Below, piece after piece: positions 1 to 11,942 of a stretch of DNA of 64,000 bases. The notes beneath the pieces were generated by a model that saw only the letters and a program-made list of their open reading frames with translations, did no database searches and was not told where the DNA came from. The DNA is from Calendula officinalis (lineage: Eukaryota; Streptophyta; Magnoliopsida; Asterales; Asteraceae): NCBI GenBank assembly GCA_963853835.1, contig OY970833.1, positions 13,478,474-13,542,473 on the forward strand, written 5' to 3'. A program made the translations under genes and the position numbers. The first letter of the stretch is position 1; each line of letters starts with the position of its first letter.

Positions 1-272
1 AATAGGTGTCCATAACCCATAACCATGGCCCTGGAACCATTATAACCACTAGATGCCAATAACTCATAACGATGGCCCTTGAACAATTTTAACTACTAGC
101 CATGACCAATAGCCTATAGATATCCATTTTACAAGTAATAGGTGTCCATAACCCATAACCATGGCCCTTGAACCATTATAACCACTAGATGTCCATAACT
201 CATACCGATGGCCTTTGAACCATTATAAGTACTAGCCTTGACCAATAACCTATAGACAATAATTTTACAAGT

Positions 273-386
273 AATAGGTGTCCATAACCCATAACCATGG
301 CCCTTAACCCATTATAACCACTAGATGTCCATAACCCATGCCCATGGCCCTTAAACCATTATAACCACCAGCCATGACCAATAAGT
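273..386 (+). repeat. Alpha m3: 114-bp monomer with 22-bp deletion in C
   Basis: The C sub-repeat reads CATGACCAATAAGTAATAGG, 20 bp instead of 42, lacking the segment that normally includes GATATCC and ATTTTACA. The same shortened monomer is found in every alpha unit (m3) and every beta unit (b1), for example at 13359-13472. In the long gamma units the equivalent monomer (34064-34199) is full length. The deletion therefore marks an alpha/beta common ancestor. Confidence 0.9.
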
Positions 387-658
387 AATAGGTGTCCATA
401 ACACATACCCATGACCCTTGAACCATTAAAACCACTAGATCTCCATAACTCATAACGACAGCCCCTGAACCGTTATAACTACTAGCCATGAGCAATAGTC
501 AATAGAGATCCATTTTACAAGTAATAGCTGTCCATAAGCCATAACCATGGCCCTTGAACCATTATAACCACTAGAGGTCCATGACTCATACCTATGGCCC
601 TTGAACCATTTTATCTACTAGCCATGACCAATAACCTATAGATATCCATTTTACAAGT

Positions 659-930
659 AATAGGTGTCCATAACCCATAACCATGGCCCTTGAACCATTA
701 TAACCACTAGATGTCCATAACTCATACCGATGGCCCTTGAACCATTATAACCACTAGATGTCCATAACTAATATCGATGGCATTTGAACCATTATAACTA
801 CTAGCCATAACCAATAGCCTATAGATATCCATGTTACAAGTAATAGGTGTGCATAACCAATAACCATGGCTCTTGAACCATTATAACCACTAGACATGAC
901 CAATAGCCTATAGATGGCCATTTTACAAGA
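659..930 (+). repeat. Alpha m6-m7: 183-bp (A-B-B-C) plus 89-bp (A-C) pair
   Basis: Monomer m6 (659-841) has two B sub-repeats. The next monomer m7 (842-930) has none. Together they are 272 bp, exactly two ordinary monomers. This shows exchange in the 47-bp register. The second B of m6 carries TAATATCGATGGCATTT. Confidence 0.88.
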
Positions 931-1201
931 AATAGGTGTCCATAACCCATAACCATAGCCCTTGAACCATTATAACCACTAATTTCCATAACTCATATAG
1001 ATGGACCTTGAACCATTATAACTACTAGCCATGACCAATAGCCTATAGATATCCATTTTACAAGTAATAGGTGTCCATAACCCATAACCATGGCCCTTGA
1101 ACCATTATAACCACTAGATGTCCATAACTCATACCGAAGGCATTTGAACCATTATAACTACTAGCCATGACCAATAGCCTATAGATATCCATGTTACAAG
1201 T
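759..1201 (+). repeat. Alpha internal duplication, left block (443 bp)
   Basis: The block from the second B of m6 through m9 matches 2204-2646 (B of m17 through m20) with the same length, 443 bp, and the same irregular monomer series (89, 135, 136). I see about eight substitutions between the two, such as ATAGCCC against ATGGCCC, ACTAATTTCC against ACTAATGTCC, and GTCCATAACCC against GTCTATAACCC. The start-to-start distance is 1445 bp. Confidence 0.82.
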
Positions 1202-2203
1202 AATAGGTGTCCATAACCCAAACCATGGCTCTTGAACCATTATAACCACTAGAGTCCGTAACTCATACCGATGGCCCGTGAACCATTTTAACTACTAGCC
1301 GTGACCAATAACCTATAGATATCCATTTTACAAGTAATAGGTGTCCAGAACCCATAACCATGGCCCTTGAACCATTATAATCACTAGATGTCCATAACTC
1401 ATACCGATGGCCCTTGATCCATTATAACTACCAGCCATGACCAATAGCCTATAGATATCCAATTTAAAAGTAATAGGTGTCCATTACCCATAACCATGGC
1501 TCCTGAACCATAATAACCACTAGATGTCCATAACTCATATCGATGGCATTTGAACCATTATAACTACTAGCCGTGACCAATAGCCTATTGATATCCATGT
1601 CACAAGTAATAGGTGTCCATAACAAATAACAATGGCTCTTGAACCATTATAACCACTAATGTCCATAACTCATATCGATGGACCATGAACCATTATAACT
1701 ACTAGCCATGACCAATAGCCTATAGATATCCATTTTACAAGTAATAGGTGTCCATAACTCATACCTATGGCCCTTGAACCATTAGAACCAATAGATATCC
1801 ATAACTCATACCGATGGCCATATAACCATTATAAGCACTAGCCATGACCAATAGCCTACGGATATCCATTTTACAAGTAGTAGGTGTCCATAACCCATAA
1901 CCATGGCCCTTGAACCATTATAACCACTAGATGTCCGTAACTCATACCGATGGCCCTTGAACCATTTTAACTACTAGCCATAACCAATAACCTATAGATA
2001 TCCATTTTACAAGTAATAGGTATCCATAACCCATAACTATGGCCCTTGAACCATTATAACCACTAGATGTCCATACCTCATACTGATGGCCCTTGAACCA
2101 TTATAACTACTAGCCATGACCAATAGCCTATAGATATCCATTTTAAAAGTTATAGGTGTCCATTACCCATAACTATGGCTCCTGAACCATTATTACCACT
2201 AGA

Positions 2204-2646
2204 TGTCCATAACTCATATCGATGGCATTTAAACCATTATAACTACTAGCCATGACCAATAGCCTATAGATATCCATGTTACAAGTAATAGGTGTGCATA
2301 ACCAATAACCATGGCTCTTGAACCATTATAACCACTAGCCATGACCAATAGCCTATCGATGGCCATTTTACAAGAAATAGGTGTCCATAACCCATAACCA
2401 TGGCCCTTGAACCATTATAACCACTAATGTCCATAACTCATATAGATGGACCTTGAACCATTATATCTACTAGCCATGACCAATAGCCTATAGATATCCA
2501 TTTTACAAGTAATAGGTGTCTATAACCCATAACCATGGCCCTTGAACCATTATAACCACTAGATGTCCATAACTCATACCGAAGGCATTTGAACCATTAT
2601 AACTACTAGCCATGACCAATAGCCTATAGATATCCATGTTACAAGT
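2204..2646 (+). repeat. Alpha internal duplication, right block (443 bp)
   Basis: This is the partner of 759-1201. It contains TATATCTACTAG in m19 and TCTATAACCC in m20, which distinguish it from the left block. Similarity of the two blocks gives alpha a built-in site for unequal pairing. Confidence 0.82.
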
Positions 2647-5292
2647 AATAGGTGTCCATAACCCATAACCATGGCCCTGGAACCATTATAACCACTAGAT
2701 GCCAATAACTCATAACGATGGCCCTTGAACAATTTTAACTACTAGCCATGACCAATAGCCTATAGATATCCATTTTACAAGTAATAGGTGTCCATAACCC
2801 ATAACCATGGCCCTTGAACCATTATAACCACTAGATGTCCATAACTCATACCGATGGCCTTTGAACCATTATAAGTACTAGCCTTGACCAATAACCTATA
2901 GACAATAATTTTACAAGTAATAGGTGTCCATAACCCATAACCATGGCCCTTAACCCATTATAACCACTAGATGTCCATAACCCATGCCCATGGCCCTTAA
3001 ACCATTATAACCACCAGCCATGACCAATAAGTAATAGGTGTCCATAACACATACCCATGACCCTTGAACCATTAAAACCACTAGATCTCCATAACTCATA
3101 ACGACAGCCCCTGAACCGTTATAACTACTAGCCATGAGCAATAGTCAATAGAGATCCATTTTACAAGTAATAGCTGTCCATAAGCCATAACCATGGCCCT
3201 TGAACCATTATAACCACTAGAGGTCCATAACTCATACCTATGGCCCTTGAACCATTTTATCTACTAGCCATGACCAATAACCTATAGATATCCATTTTAC
3301 AAGTAATAGGTGTCCATAACCCATAACCATGGCCCTTGAACCATTATAACCACTAGATGTCCATAACTCATACCGATGGCCCTTGAACCATTATAACCAC
3401 TAGATGTCCATAACTAATATCGATGGCATTTGAACCATTATAACTACTAGCCATAACCAATAGCCTATAGATATCCATGTTACAAGTAATAGGTGTGCAT
3501 AACCAATAACCATGGCTCTTGAACCATTATAACCACTAGACATGACCAATAGCCTATAGATGGCCATTTTACAAGAAATAGGTGTCCATAACCCATAACC
3601 ATAGCCCTTGAACCATTATAACCACTAATTTCCATAACTCATATAGATGGACCTTGAACCATTATAACTACTAGCCATGACGAATAGCCTATAGATATCC
3701 ATTTTACAAGTAATAGGTGTCCATAACCCATAACCATGGCCCTTGAACCATTATAACCACTAGATGTCCATAACTCATACCGAAGGCATTTGAACCATTA
3801 TAACTACTAGCCATGACCAATAGCCTATAGATATCCATGTTACAAGTAATAGGTGTCCATAACCCAAACCATGGCTCTTGAACCATTATAACCACTAGAG
3901 TCCGTAACTCATACCGATGGCCCGTGAACCATTTTAACTACTAGCCGTGACCAATAACCTATAGATATCCATTTTACAAGTAATAGGTGTCCAGAACCCA
4001 TAACCATGGCCCTTGAACCATTATAATCACTAGATGTCCATAACTCATACCGATGGCCCTTGATCCATTATAACTACCAGCCATGACCAATAGCCTATAG
4101 ATATCCATTTTAAAAGTAATAGGTGTCCATTACCCATAACCATGGCTCCTGAACCATAATAACCACTAGATGTCCATAACTCATATCGATGGCATTTGAA
4201 CCATTATAACTACTAGCCGTGACCAATAGCCTATTGATATCCATGTCACAAGTAATAGGTGTCCATAACAAATAACAATGGCTCTTGAACCATTATAACC
4301 ACTAATGTCCATAACTCATATCGATGGACCATGAACCATTATAACTACTAGCCATGACCAATAGCCTATAGATATCCATTTTACAAGTAATAGGTGTCCA
4401 TAACTCATACCTATGGCCCTTGAACCATTAGAACCAATAGATATCCATAACTCATACCGATGGCCATATAACCATTATAAGCACTAGCCATGACCAATAG
4501 CCTACGGATATCCATTTTACAAGTAATAGGTGTCCATAACCCATAACCATGGCCCTTGAACCATTATAACCACTAGATGTCCATAACTCATACCGATGGC
4601 CCTTGAACCATTTTAACTACTAGCCATAACCAATAACCTATAGATATCCATTTTACAAGTAATATGTATCCATAACCCATAACTATGGCCCTTGAACCAT
4701 TATAACCACTAGATGTCCATACCTCATACTGATGGCCCTTGAACCATTATAACTACTAGCCATGACCAATAGCCTATAGATATCCATTTTAAAAGTTATA
4801 GGTGTCCATTACCCATAACTATGGCTCCTGAACCATTATTACCACTAGATGTCCATAACTCATATCGATGGCATTTGAACCATTATAACTACTAGCCATG
4901 ACCAATAGCCTATAGATATCCATGTTACAAGTAATAGGTGTGCATAACCAATAACCATGGCTCTTGAACCATTATAACCACTAGCCATGACCAATAGCCT
5001 ATCGATGGCCATTTTACAAGAAATAGGTGTCCATAACCCATAACCATGGCCCTTGAACCATTATAACCACTAATGTCCATAACTCATATAGATGGACCTT
5101 GAACCATTATATCTACTAGCCATGACCAATAGCCTATAGATATCCATTTTACAAGTAATAGGTGTCTATAACCCATAACCATGGCCCTTGAACCATTATA
5201 ACCACTAGATGTCCATAACTCATACCGAAGGCATTTGAACCATTATAACTACTAGCCATGACCAATAGCCTATAGATATCCATGTTACAAGT
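2647..5292 (+). repeat. Alpha HOR, copy 2 (2646 bp)
   Basis: This is a monomer-for-monomer repeat of copy 1 with identical spacing. By eye I found only about half a dozen substitutions, for example AGGTCCATAACTC against AGGTCCATGACTC in m5, ACGAATAGCC near 3681, and AATATGTATCC opening m16. This suggests very recent amplification or homogenisation. Confidence 0.92.
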
Positions 5293-6222
5293 AATAGGTG
5301 TCCATAACCCATAACCATGGCCCTGGAACCATTATAACCACTAGATGCCAATAACTCATAACGATGGCCCTTGAACAATTTTAACTACTAGCCATGACCA
5401 ATAGCCTATAGATATCCATTTTACAAGTAATAGGTGTCCATAACCCATAACCATGGCCCTTGAACCATTATAACCACTAGATGTCCATAACTCATACCGA
5501 TGGCCTTTGAACCATTATAAGTACTAGCCTTGACCAATAACCTATAGACAATAATTTTACAAGTAATAGGTGTCCATAACCCATAACCATGGCCCTTAAC
5601 CCAGTATAACCACTAGATGTCCATAACCCATGCCCATGGCCCTTAAACCATTATAACCACCAGCCATGACCAATAAGTAATAGGTGTCCATAACACATAC
5701 CCATGACCCTTGAACCATTAAAACCACTAGATCTCCATAACTCATAACGACAGCCCCTGAACCGTTATAACTACTAGCCATGAGCAATAGTCAATAGAGA
5801 TCCATTTTACAAGTAATAGCTGTCCATAAGCCATAACCATGGCCCTTGAACCATTATAACCACTAGAGGTCCATGACTCATACCTATGGCCCTTGAACCA
5901 TTTTATCTACTAGCCATGACCAATAACCTATAGATATCCATTTTACAAGTAATAGGTGTCCATAACCCATAACCATGGCCCTTGAACCATTATAACCACT
6001 AGATGTCCATAACTCATACCGATGGCCCTTGAACCATTATAACCACTAGATGTCCATAACTAATATCGATGGCATTTGAACCATTATAACTACTAGCCAT
6101 AACCAATAGCCTATAGATATCCATGTGACAAGTAATAGGTGTGCATAACCAATAACCATGGCTCTTGAACCATTATAACCACTAGACATGACCAATAGCC
6201 TATAGATGGCCATTTTACAAGA
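5293..6222 (+). repeat. Alpha HOR, copy 3, truncated after m7
   Basis: Monomers m1-m7 follow the alpha order (m5 carries the ATGACTC variant of copy 1, not that of copy 2). The alpha pattern is lost in the following monomer, where the expected ATAGCCC and ACTAATTTCC variants of m8 are replaced by ATCGCCC and an ordinary ACTAGATG. Confidence 0.9.
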
Positions 6223-6653
6223 AATAGGTGTCCATAACCCATAACCATCGCCCTTGAACCATTATAACCACTAGATGTCCATAACTCATACCGATGGGCC
6301 TAGAACCATTGTAACTACTAGCCATGACCTAGCCTATAGATATCCATTGTACGAGTAATAGGTGTCCATAACTGATACCCATGGCCCTTGAACCATTATA
6401 ACCAATAGATGTCCATAACTCATGCCGATGGCCCTATAACCATCATAACCACTAGCCATGACCAATAGCCTATAGATATCCATAACCCATAACCATGGCC
6501 CTTGAAGCATTATAACCACTAGATGTCCATAACTCATACCGATGGCCCTTGAACCATTATAACCACTAGATGTCCATAACTCATACCGATGGCCCTTGAT
6601 CCATTATAACTACTAGCCATGACCAATAGCCTATAGATATCCATTTAAAAAGT
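6223..6653 (+). repeat. Alpha-to-beta junction with divergent monomers
   Basis: A 134-bp monomer (6223-6356) carries rare variants: GATGGGCC, ATTGTAAC, and GACCTAGCC lacking two bases. Next comes a fused 297-bp unit (6357-6653) in which the C sub-repeat ends at GATATCC and runs directly into ATAACCCATAACC of the next A. That loses 22 bp, probably by exchange at the shared TCCATAA or TCCAT. Variants seen here (CTGATACCC, ATGCCGATGG, CATCATAACC, GAAGCATT) are not repeated elsewhere in the window. Confidence 0.82.
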
Positions 6654-7500
6654 AATAGGTGTCCATTACCCATAACCATGGCTCCTGAACCATGATAACC
6701 ACTAGATGTCCATAACTCATATCGATGGCATTTGAACCATTATAACTACTAGCCATGACCAATAGCCTATTGATATCCATGTCACAAATAATAGGTGTCC
6801 ATAACAAATAACAATGGCTCTTGAACCATTATAACCACTAGCCTGTAGATGGCCATTTTACAAGAGATAGGTGTCCATAACCCATAACCATGGCCCTTGA
6901 ACCATTATAACCACTAATGTCCATAACTCATATCGATGGACCTTGAACCATTATAACTACTAGCCATGACCAATAGCCTATAGATATCCATTTTACAAGT
7001 AATAGGTGTCCATAACTCATACCTATGGCCCTTGAACCATTAGAACCAATAGATATCCATAACTCATACCGATGGCCCTATAACCATTATAAGCACTAGC
7101 CATGTAGCCTACGGATATCCATTTTACAAGTAATAGGTGTCCATAACCCATAACCATGGCCCTTGAACCATTATAACCACTAGATGTCCATAACACATAC
7201 CGATGGCCCTCGAACCATTTTAACTACTAGCCATGACATATAACCCATAACCACGGCCCTTGAACCATTATAACTACTAGATGTCCATAACTCATATTGA
7301 TGGCCCTTGAACAATTTTAACTACTAGCCATGACCAATAGCCTATAGATATCCATTTTACAAGTAATAGGTGTCCATAACTCACACCCGTGGCCCTTGAA
7401 CCATTATAACCACTAGATGTCCATAACTCATACCGATGGCCTTTGAACCATTATAACTACTAGCCTTGACCAATAACCTATAGACAATAATTTTAGAAGT
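6654..7500 (+). repeat. Beta HOR, entry fragment b5-b10
   Basis: Monomers start at 6654 (b5), 6790 (b6, 76 bp), 6866 (b7, opens GATAGG), 7001 (b8, 131 bp, ACGG variant), 7132 (b9, 233 bp) and 7365 (b10). Just before b5 the sequence reads ATTTAAAAAGT, and b5 contains ACCATGATAACC. This pair is typical of the alpha/beta hybrid units near 47-55 kb and not of the main beta array. Confidence 0.88.
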
Positions 7501-8919
7501 AATAGGTGTCCATAACCCATAACCATGGCCCTTGACCCACTATAACCACTAGATGTCCATAACCCATACCCATGGCCCTTAAACCTTTATAGCCACCAGC
7601 CATGACCAATAAGTAATAGGTGTCCATAACACATACCCATGACCCTTGAACCATTAAAACCACTAGATCTCCAAAACTCGTAACGACAGCCCTTGAACCG
7701 TTATAACTACTAGCCATGAGCAATAGTCAATAGAGATCCATGTTACAAGTAATAGGTGTCCATAACCCATAACCATGGCCCTTGAACCATTATAACCACT
7801 AGATGTCCATAACTCATACCTATGGCCCTTGAACCATTTTACCTACTAGCCATGACCAATAACCTACAGATATCCATTGTACAAGTAATAGGTCTCCATA
7901 ACCCGTAACCATGGCCCTTGAACCATTATAACCACTAGATGTCCATAACTCATACCGATGGCCCTTGAACCATTATAACCACTAGATGTCCATAACTCAT
8001 ACCGATGGCCCTTGATCCATTATAACTACTAGCCATGACCAATAGCCTATAGATATCCATTTTAAAAGTAATAGGTGTCCATTACCCATAACCATGGCTC
8101 CTGAACCATAATAACCACTAGATGTCCATAACTCATATCGATGGCATTTGAACCATTATAACTACTAGCCATGACCAATAGCCTATTGATATCCATGTCA
8201 CAAATAATAGGTGTCCATAACAAATAACAATGGCTCTTGAACCATTATTACCACTAGCCTGTAGATGGCAATTTTACAAGAGATAGGTGTCCATAACCCA
8301 TAACCATGGCCCTTGAACCTTTATAACCACTAATGTCCATAACTCATATCGATGGACCTTGAACCATTATAACTACTAGCCATGACCAATAGCCTATAGA
8401 TATCCATTTTACAAGTAATAGGTGTCCATAACTCATACCTATGGCCCTTGAACCATTAGAACCAATAGATATCCATAACTCATACCGATGGCCCTATAAC
8501 CATTATAAGCACTAGCCATGTAGCCTACGGATATCCATTTTACAAGTAATAGGTGTCCATAACCCATAACCATGGCCCTTGAACCATTATAACCACTAGA
8601 TGTCCATAACTCATACCGATGGCCCTCGAACCATTTTAACTACTAGCCATGACCTATAACCCATAACCACGGCCCTTGAACCATTATAACTACTAGATGT
8701 CCATAACTCGTAATACTGATGGCCCTTGAACAATTTTAACTACTAGCCATGACCAATAGCCTATAGATATCCATTTTACAAGTAATAGGTGTCCATAACT
8801 CACACCCGTGGCCCTTGAACCATTATAACCACTAGATGTCCATAAATCATACCGACGGCCTTTGAACCATTATAACTACAAGCCTTGACCAATAACCTAT
8901 AGACAATAATTTTAGAAGT
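7501..8919 (+). repeat. Beta HOR unit 1 (1419 bp)
   Basis: This is a complete b1-b10 series with a 3-bp insertion in b9 (ACTCGTAATACTGAT near 8708 instead of ACTCATACTGAT). The b2 monomer has the CGTAACGAC variant that defines the more common beta subtype. Confidence 0.9.
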
Positions 8920-10526
8920 AATAGGTGTCCATAACCCATAACCATGGCCCTTGACCCACTATAACCACTAGATGTCCATAACCCATGCCCATGGCCCTTA
9001 AACCTTTATAGCCACCAGCCATGACCAATAAGTAATAGGTGTCCATAACACATACCCATGACCCTTGAACCATTAAAACCACTAGATCTCCAAAACTCAT
9101 AACGACAGCCCTTGAACCGTTATAACTACTAGCCATGAGCAATAGTCGATAGAGATCCATGTTACAAGTAATAGGTGTCCATAAGCCATAACCATGGCCC
9201 TTGAACCATTATAACCACTAGATGTCCATAACTCATACCTATGGCCCTTGAACCATTTTACCTACTAGCCATGACCAATAACCTATAGATATCCATTGTA
9301 CAAGTAATAGGTGTCCATAACCCATAACCATGGCCCTTGAACCATTATAACCACTAGATGTCCATAACTCATACCGATGGCCCTTGAACCATTATAACCA
9401 CTAGATGTCCATAACTCATACCGATGGCCCTTGATCCATTATAACTACTAGCCATGACCAATAGCCTATAGATATCCATTTTAAAAGTAATAGGTGTCCA
9501 TTACCCATAACCATGGCTCCTGAACCATAATAACCACTAGATGTCCATAACTCATATCGATGGCATTTGAACCATTATAACTACTAGCCATGACCAATAG
9601 CCTATTGATATCCATGTCACAAATAATAGGTGTCCATAACAAATAACAATGGCTCTTGAACCATTATTACCACTAGCCTGTAGATGGCCATTTTAGAAGA
9701 GATAGGTGTCCATAACCCATAACCATGGCCCTTGAACCATTATAACCACTAACGTCCATAACTCATATCGATGGACCTTGAACCATTATAACTACTAGCC
9801 ATGACCAATAGCCTATAGATATGCATTTTACAAGTAATAGGTGTCCATAACTCATACCTATGGCCCTTGAACCATTAGAACCAATAGATATCCATAACTC
9901 ATACCGATGGACCTATAACCATTATAAGCACTAGCCATGTAGCCTACGGATATCCATTTTACAAGTAATAGGTGTCCATAACCCATAACCATGGCCCTTG
10001 AACCATTATAACCACTAGATGTCCATAACTCATACCGTTGGCCCTCGAACGATTTTAACTACTAGCCATGACCTATAACCCATAACTCATACCGATGGCC
10101 CTATAACCATTATAAGCACTAGCCATGTAGCCTACGGATATCCATTTTACAAGTAATAGGTGTCCATAACCCATAACCATGGCCCTTGAACCATTATAAC
10201 CACTAGATGTCCATAACTCATACCGATGGCCCTCGAACCATTTTAACTACTAGCCATGACCTATAACCCATAACCACGGCCCTTGAACCATTATAACTAC
10301 TAGATGTCCATAACTCGTAATACTGATGGCCCTTGAACAATTTTAACTACTAGCCATGACCAATAGCCTATAGATATCCATTTTACAAGTAATAGGTGTC
10401 CATAACTCACACCCGTGGCCCTTGAACCATTATAACCACTAGATGTCCATAACTCATACCGATGGCCTTTGAACCATTATAACTACTAGCCTTGACCAAT
10501 AACCTATAGACAATAATTTTAGAAGT
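8920..10526 (+). repeat. Beta HOR unit 2 (1607 bp, 188-bp insertion)
   Basis: This unit belongs to the rarer subtype (b2 with CATAACGAC, preceded by a b10 with AAATCATACCGACGG and TACAAGCC). In b9, after CTATAACC, the sequence jumps back into the middle of a b8 monomer and repeats 188 bp, so a partial b9 (9967 to about 10082) is followed by part of b8 and a complete b9 (10155-10390). The second b9 carries the 3-bp insertion seen at about 8708, and the first does not. Confidence 0.88.
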
Positions 10527-11942
10527 AATAGGTGTCCATAACCCATAACCATGGCCCTTGACCCACTATAACCACTAGATGTCCATAACCCATGCCCATG
10601 GCCCTTAAACCTTTATAGCCACCAGCCATGACCAATAAGTAATAGGTGTCCATAACACATACCCATGACCCTTGAACCATTAAAACCACTAGATCTCCAA
10701 AACTCGTAACGACAGCCCTTGAACCGTTATAACTACTAGCCATGAGCAATAGTCAATAGAGATCCATGATACAAGTAATAGGTGTCCATAACCCATAACC
10801 ATGGCCCTTGAACCATTATAACCACTAGATGTCCATAACTCATACCTATGGCCCTTGAACCATTTTACCTACTAGCCATGACCAATAACCTATAGATATC
10901 CATTGTACAAGTAATAGGTCTCCATAACCCATAACCATGGCCCTTGAACCATTATAACCACTAGATGTCCATAACTCATACCGATGGCCCTTGAACCATT
11001 ATAACCACTAGATGTCCATAACTCATACCGATGGCCCTTGATCCATTATAACTACTAGCCATGACCAATATCCTATAGATATCCATTTTAAAAGTAATAG
11101 GTGTCCATTACCCATAACCATGGCTCCTGAACCATAATAACCACTAGATGTCCATAACTCATATCGATGGCATTTGAACCATTATAACTACTAGCCATGA
11201 CCAATAGCCTATTGATATCCATGTCACAAATAATAGGTGTCCATAACAAATAACAATGGCTCTTGAACCATTATTACCACTAGCCTGTAGATGGCCATTT
11301 TACAAGAGATAGGTGTCCATAACCCATAACCATGGCCCTTGAACCATTATAACCACTAATGTCCATAACTCATATCGATGGACCTTGAACCATTATAACT
11401 ACTAGCCATGACCAATAGCCTATAGATATCCATTTTACAAGTAATAGGTGTCCATAACTCATACCTATGGCCCTTGAACCATTAGAACCAATAGATATCC
11501 ATAACTCATACCGATGGCCCTATAACCATTATAAGCACTAGCCATGTAGCCTACGGATATCCATTTTACAAGTAATAGGTGTCCATAACCCATAACCATG
11601 GCCCGTGAACCATTATAACCACTAGATGTCCATAACACATACCGATGGCCCTCGAACCATTTTAACTACTAGCCATGACATATAACCCATAACCACGGCC
11701 CTTGAACCATTATAACTACTAGATGTCCATAACTCATACTGATGGCCCTTGAACAATTTTAACTACTAGCCATGACCAATAGCCTATAGATATCCATTTT
11801 ACAAGTAATAGGTGTCCATAACTCACACCCGTGGCCCTTGAACCATTATAACCACCAGATGTCCATAACTCATACCGATGGCCTTTGAACCATTATAACT
11901 ACTAGCCTTGACCAATAACCTATAGACAATAATTTTAGAAGT
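10527..11942 (+). repeat. Beta HOR unit 3 (1416 bp)
   Basis: This is a complete b1-b10 unit of the common subtype (CGTAACGAC, AATAGGTCTCC opening b4). Private variants include ATGATACAAG near 10768, CAATATCC near 11067, GCCCGTGAACC near 11602 and ACCACCAGATG near 11852. Confidence 0.92.

Larger units (their letters stand above)
1..2646 (+). repeat. Alpha HOR, copy 1 (2646 bp, 20 monomers)
   Basis: Monomer starts are 1, 137, 273, 387, 523, 659, 842, 931, 1066, 1202, 1336, 1472, 1608, 1743, 1879, 2015, 2151, 2287, 2376 and 2511 (m1-m20). Most are 134-136 bp. The exceptions are m3 (114 bp, C shortened), m6 (183 bp, extra B), m7 and m18 (89 bp, B missing). Landmarks are AATAGCTGTCC opening m5, CCCAAACC in m10, CCAGAACCC in m11, TATAGG opening m17 and CCGAAGGCATTT in m9 and m20. 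The phase is arbitrary because the window opens inside the array. Confidence 0.93.

Noticed and set aside
304..495. Recurring minus-strand open frames of 62-82 codons, with near-identical peptides in many HOR units
   Set aside because: They are read-through of sub-repeats C, B and A in one frame and occur wherever particular monomers (m3/m4, b1/b2, m9/m10) occur. Several need TTG as start. They end in the satellite stop TTGTAA or TAA, have no recognisable domain, and are lost in monomers with small length changes. They are by-products of the repeat, not genes.
3779..3795. CENP-B box-like TTCGG on the minus strand of CCGAAGGCATTT monomers
   Set aside because: The CENP-B box needs TTCG, an A at a fixed distance and then CGGG. 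Here the bases after TTCGGTATGAG do not contain CGGG, so the core is incomplete.
8912..9160. Longest open frame (82 codons, minus strand)
   Set aside because: It is the same satellite frame as in the other beta units. A single G in AGTCGATAG (near 9147), where the sister units have AGTCAATAG, removes a stop codon, and the frame then extends to an upstream start. There is no sign of selection for a protein.
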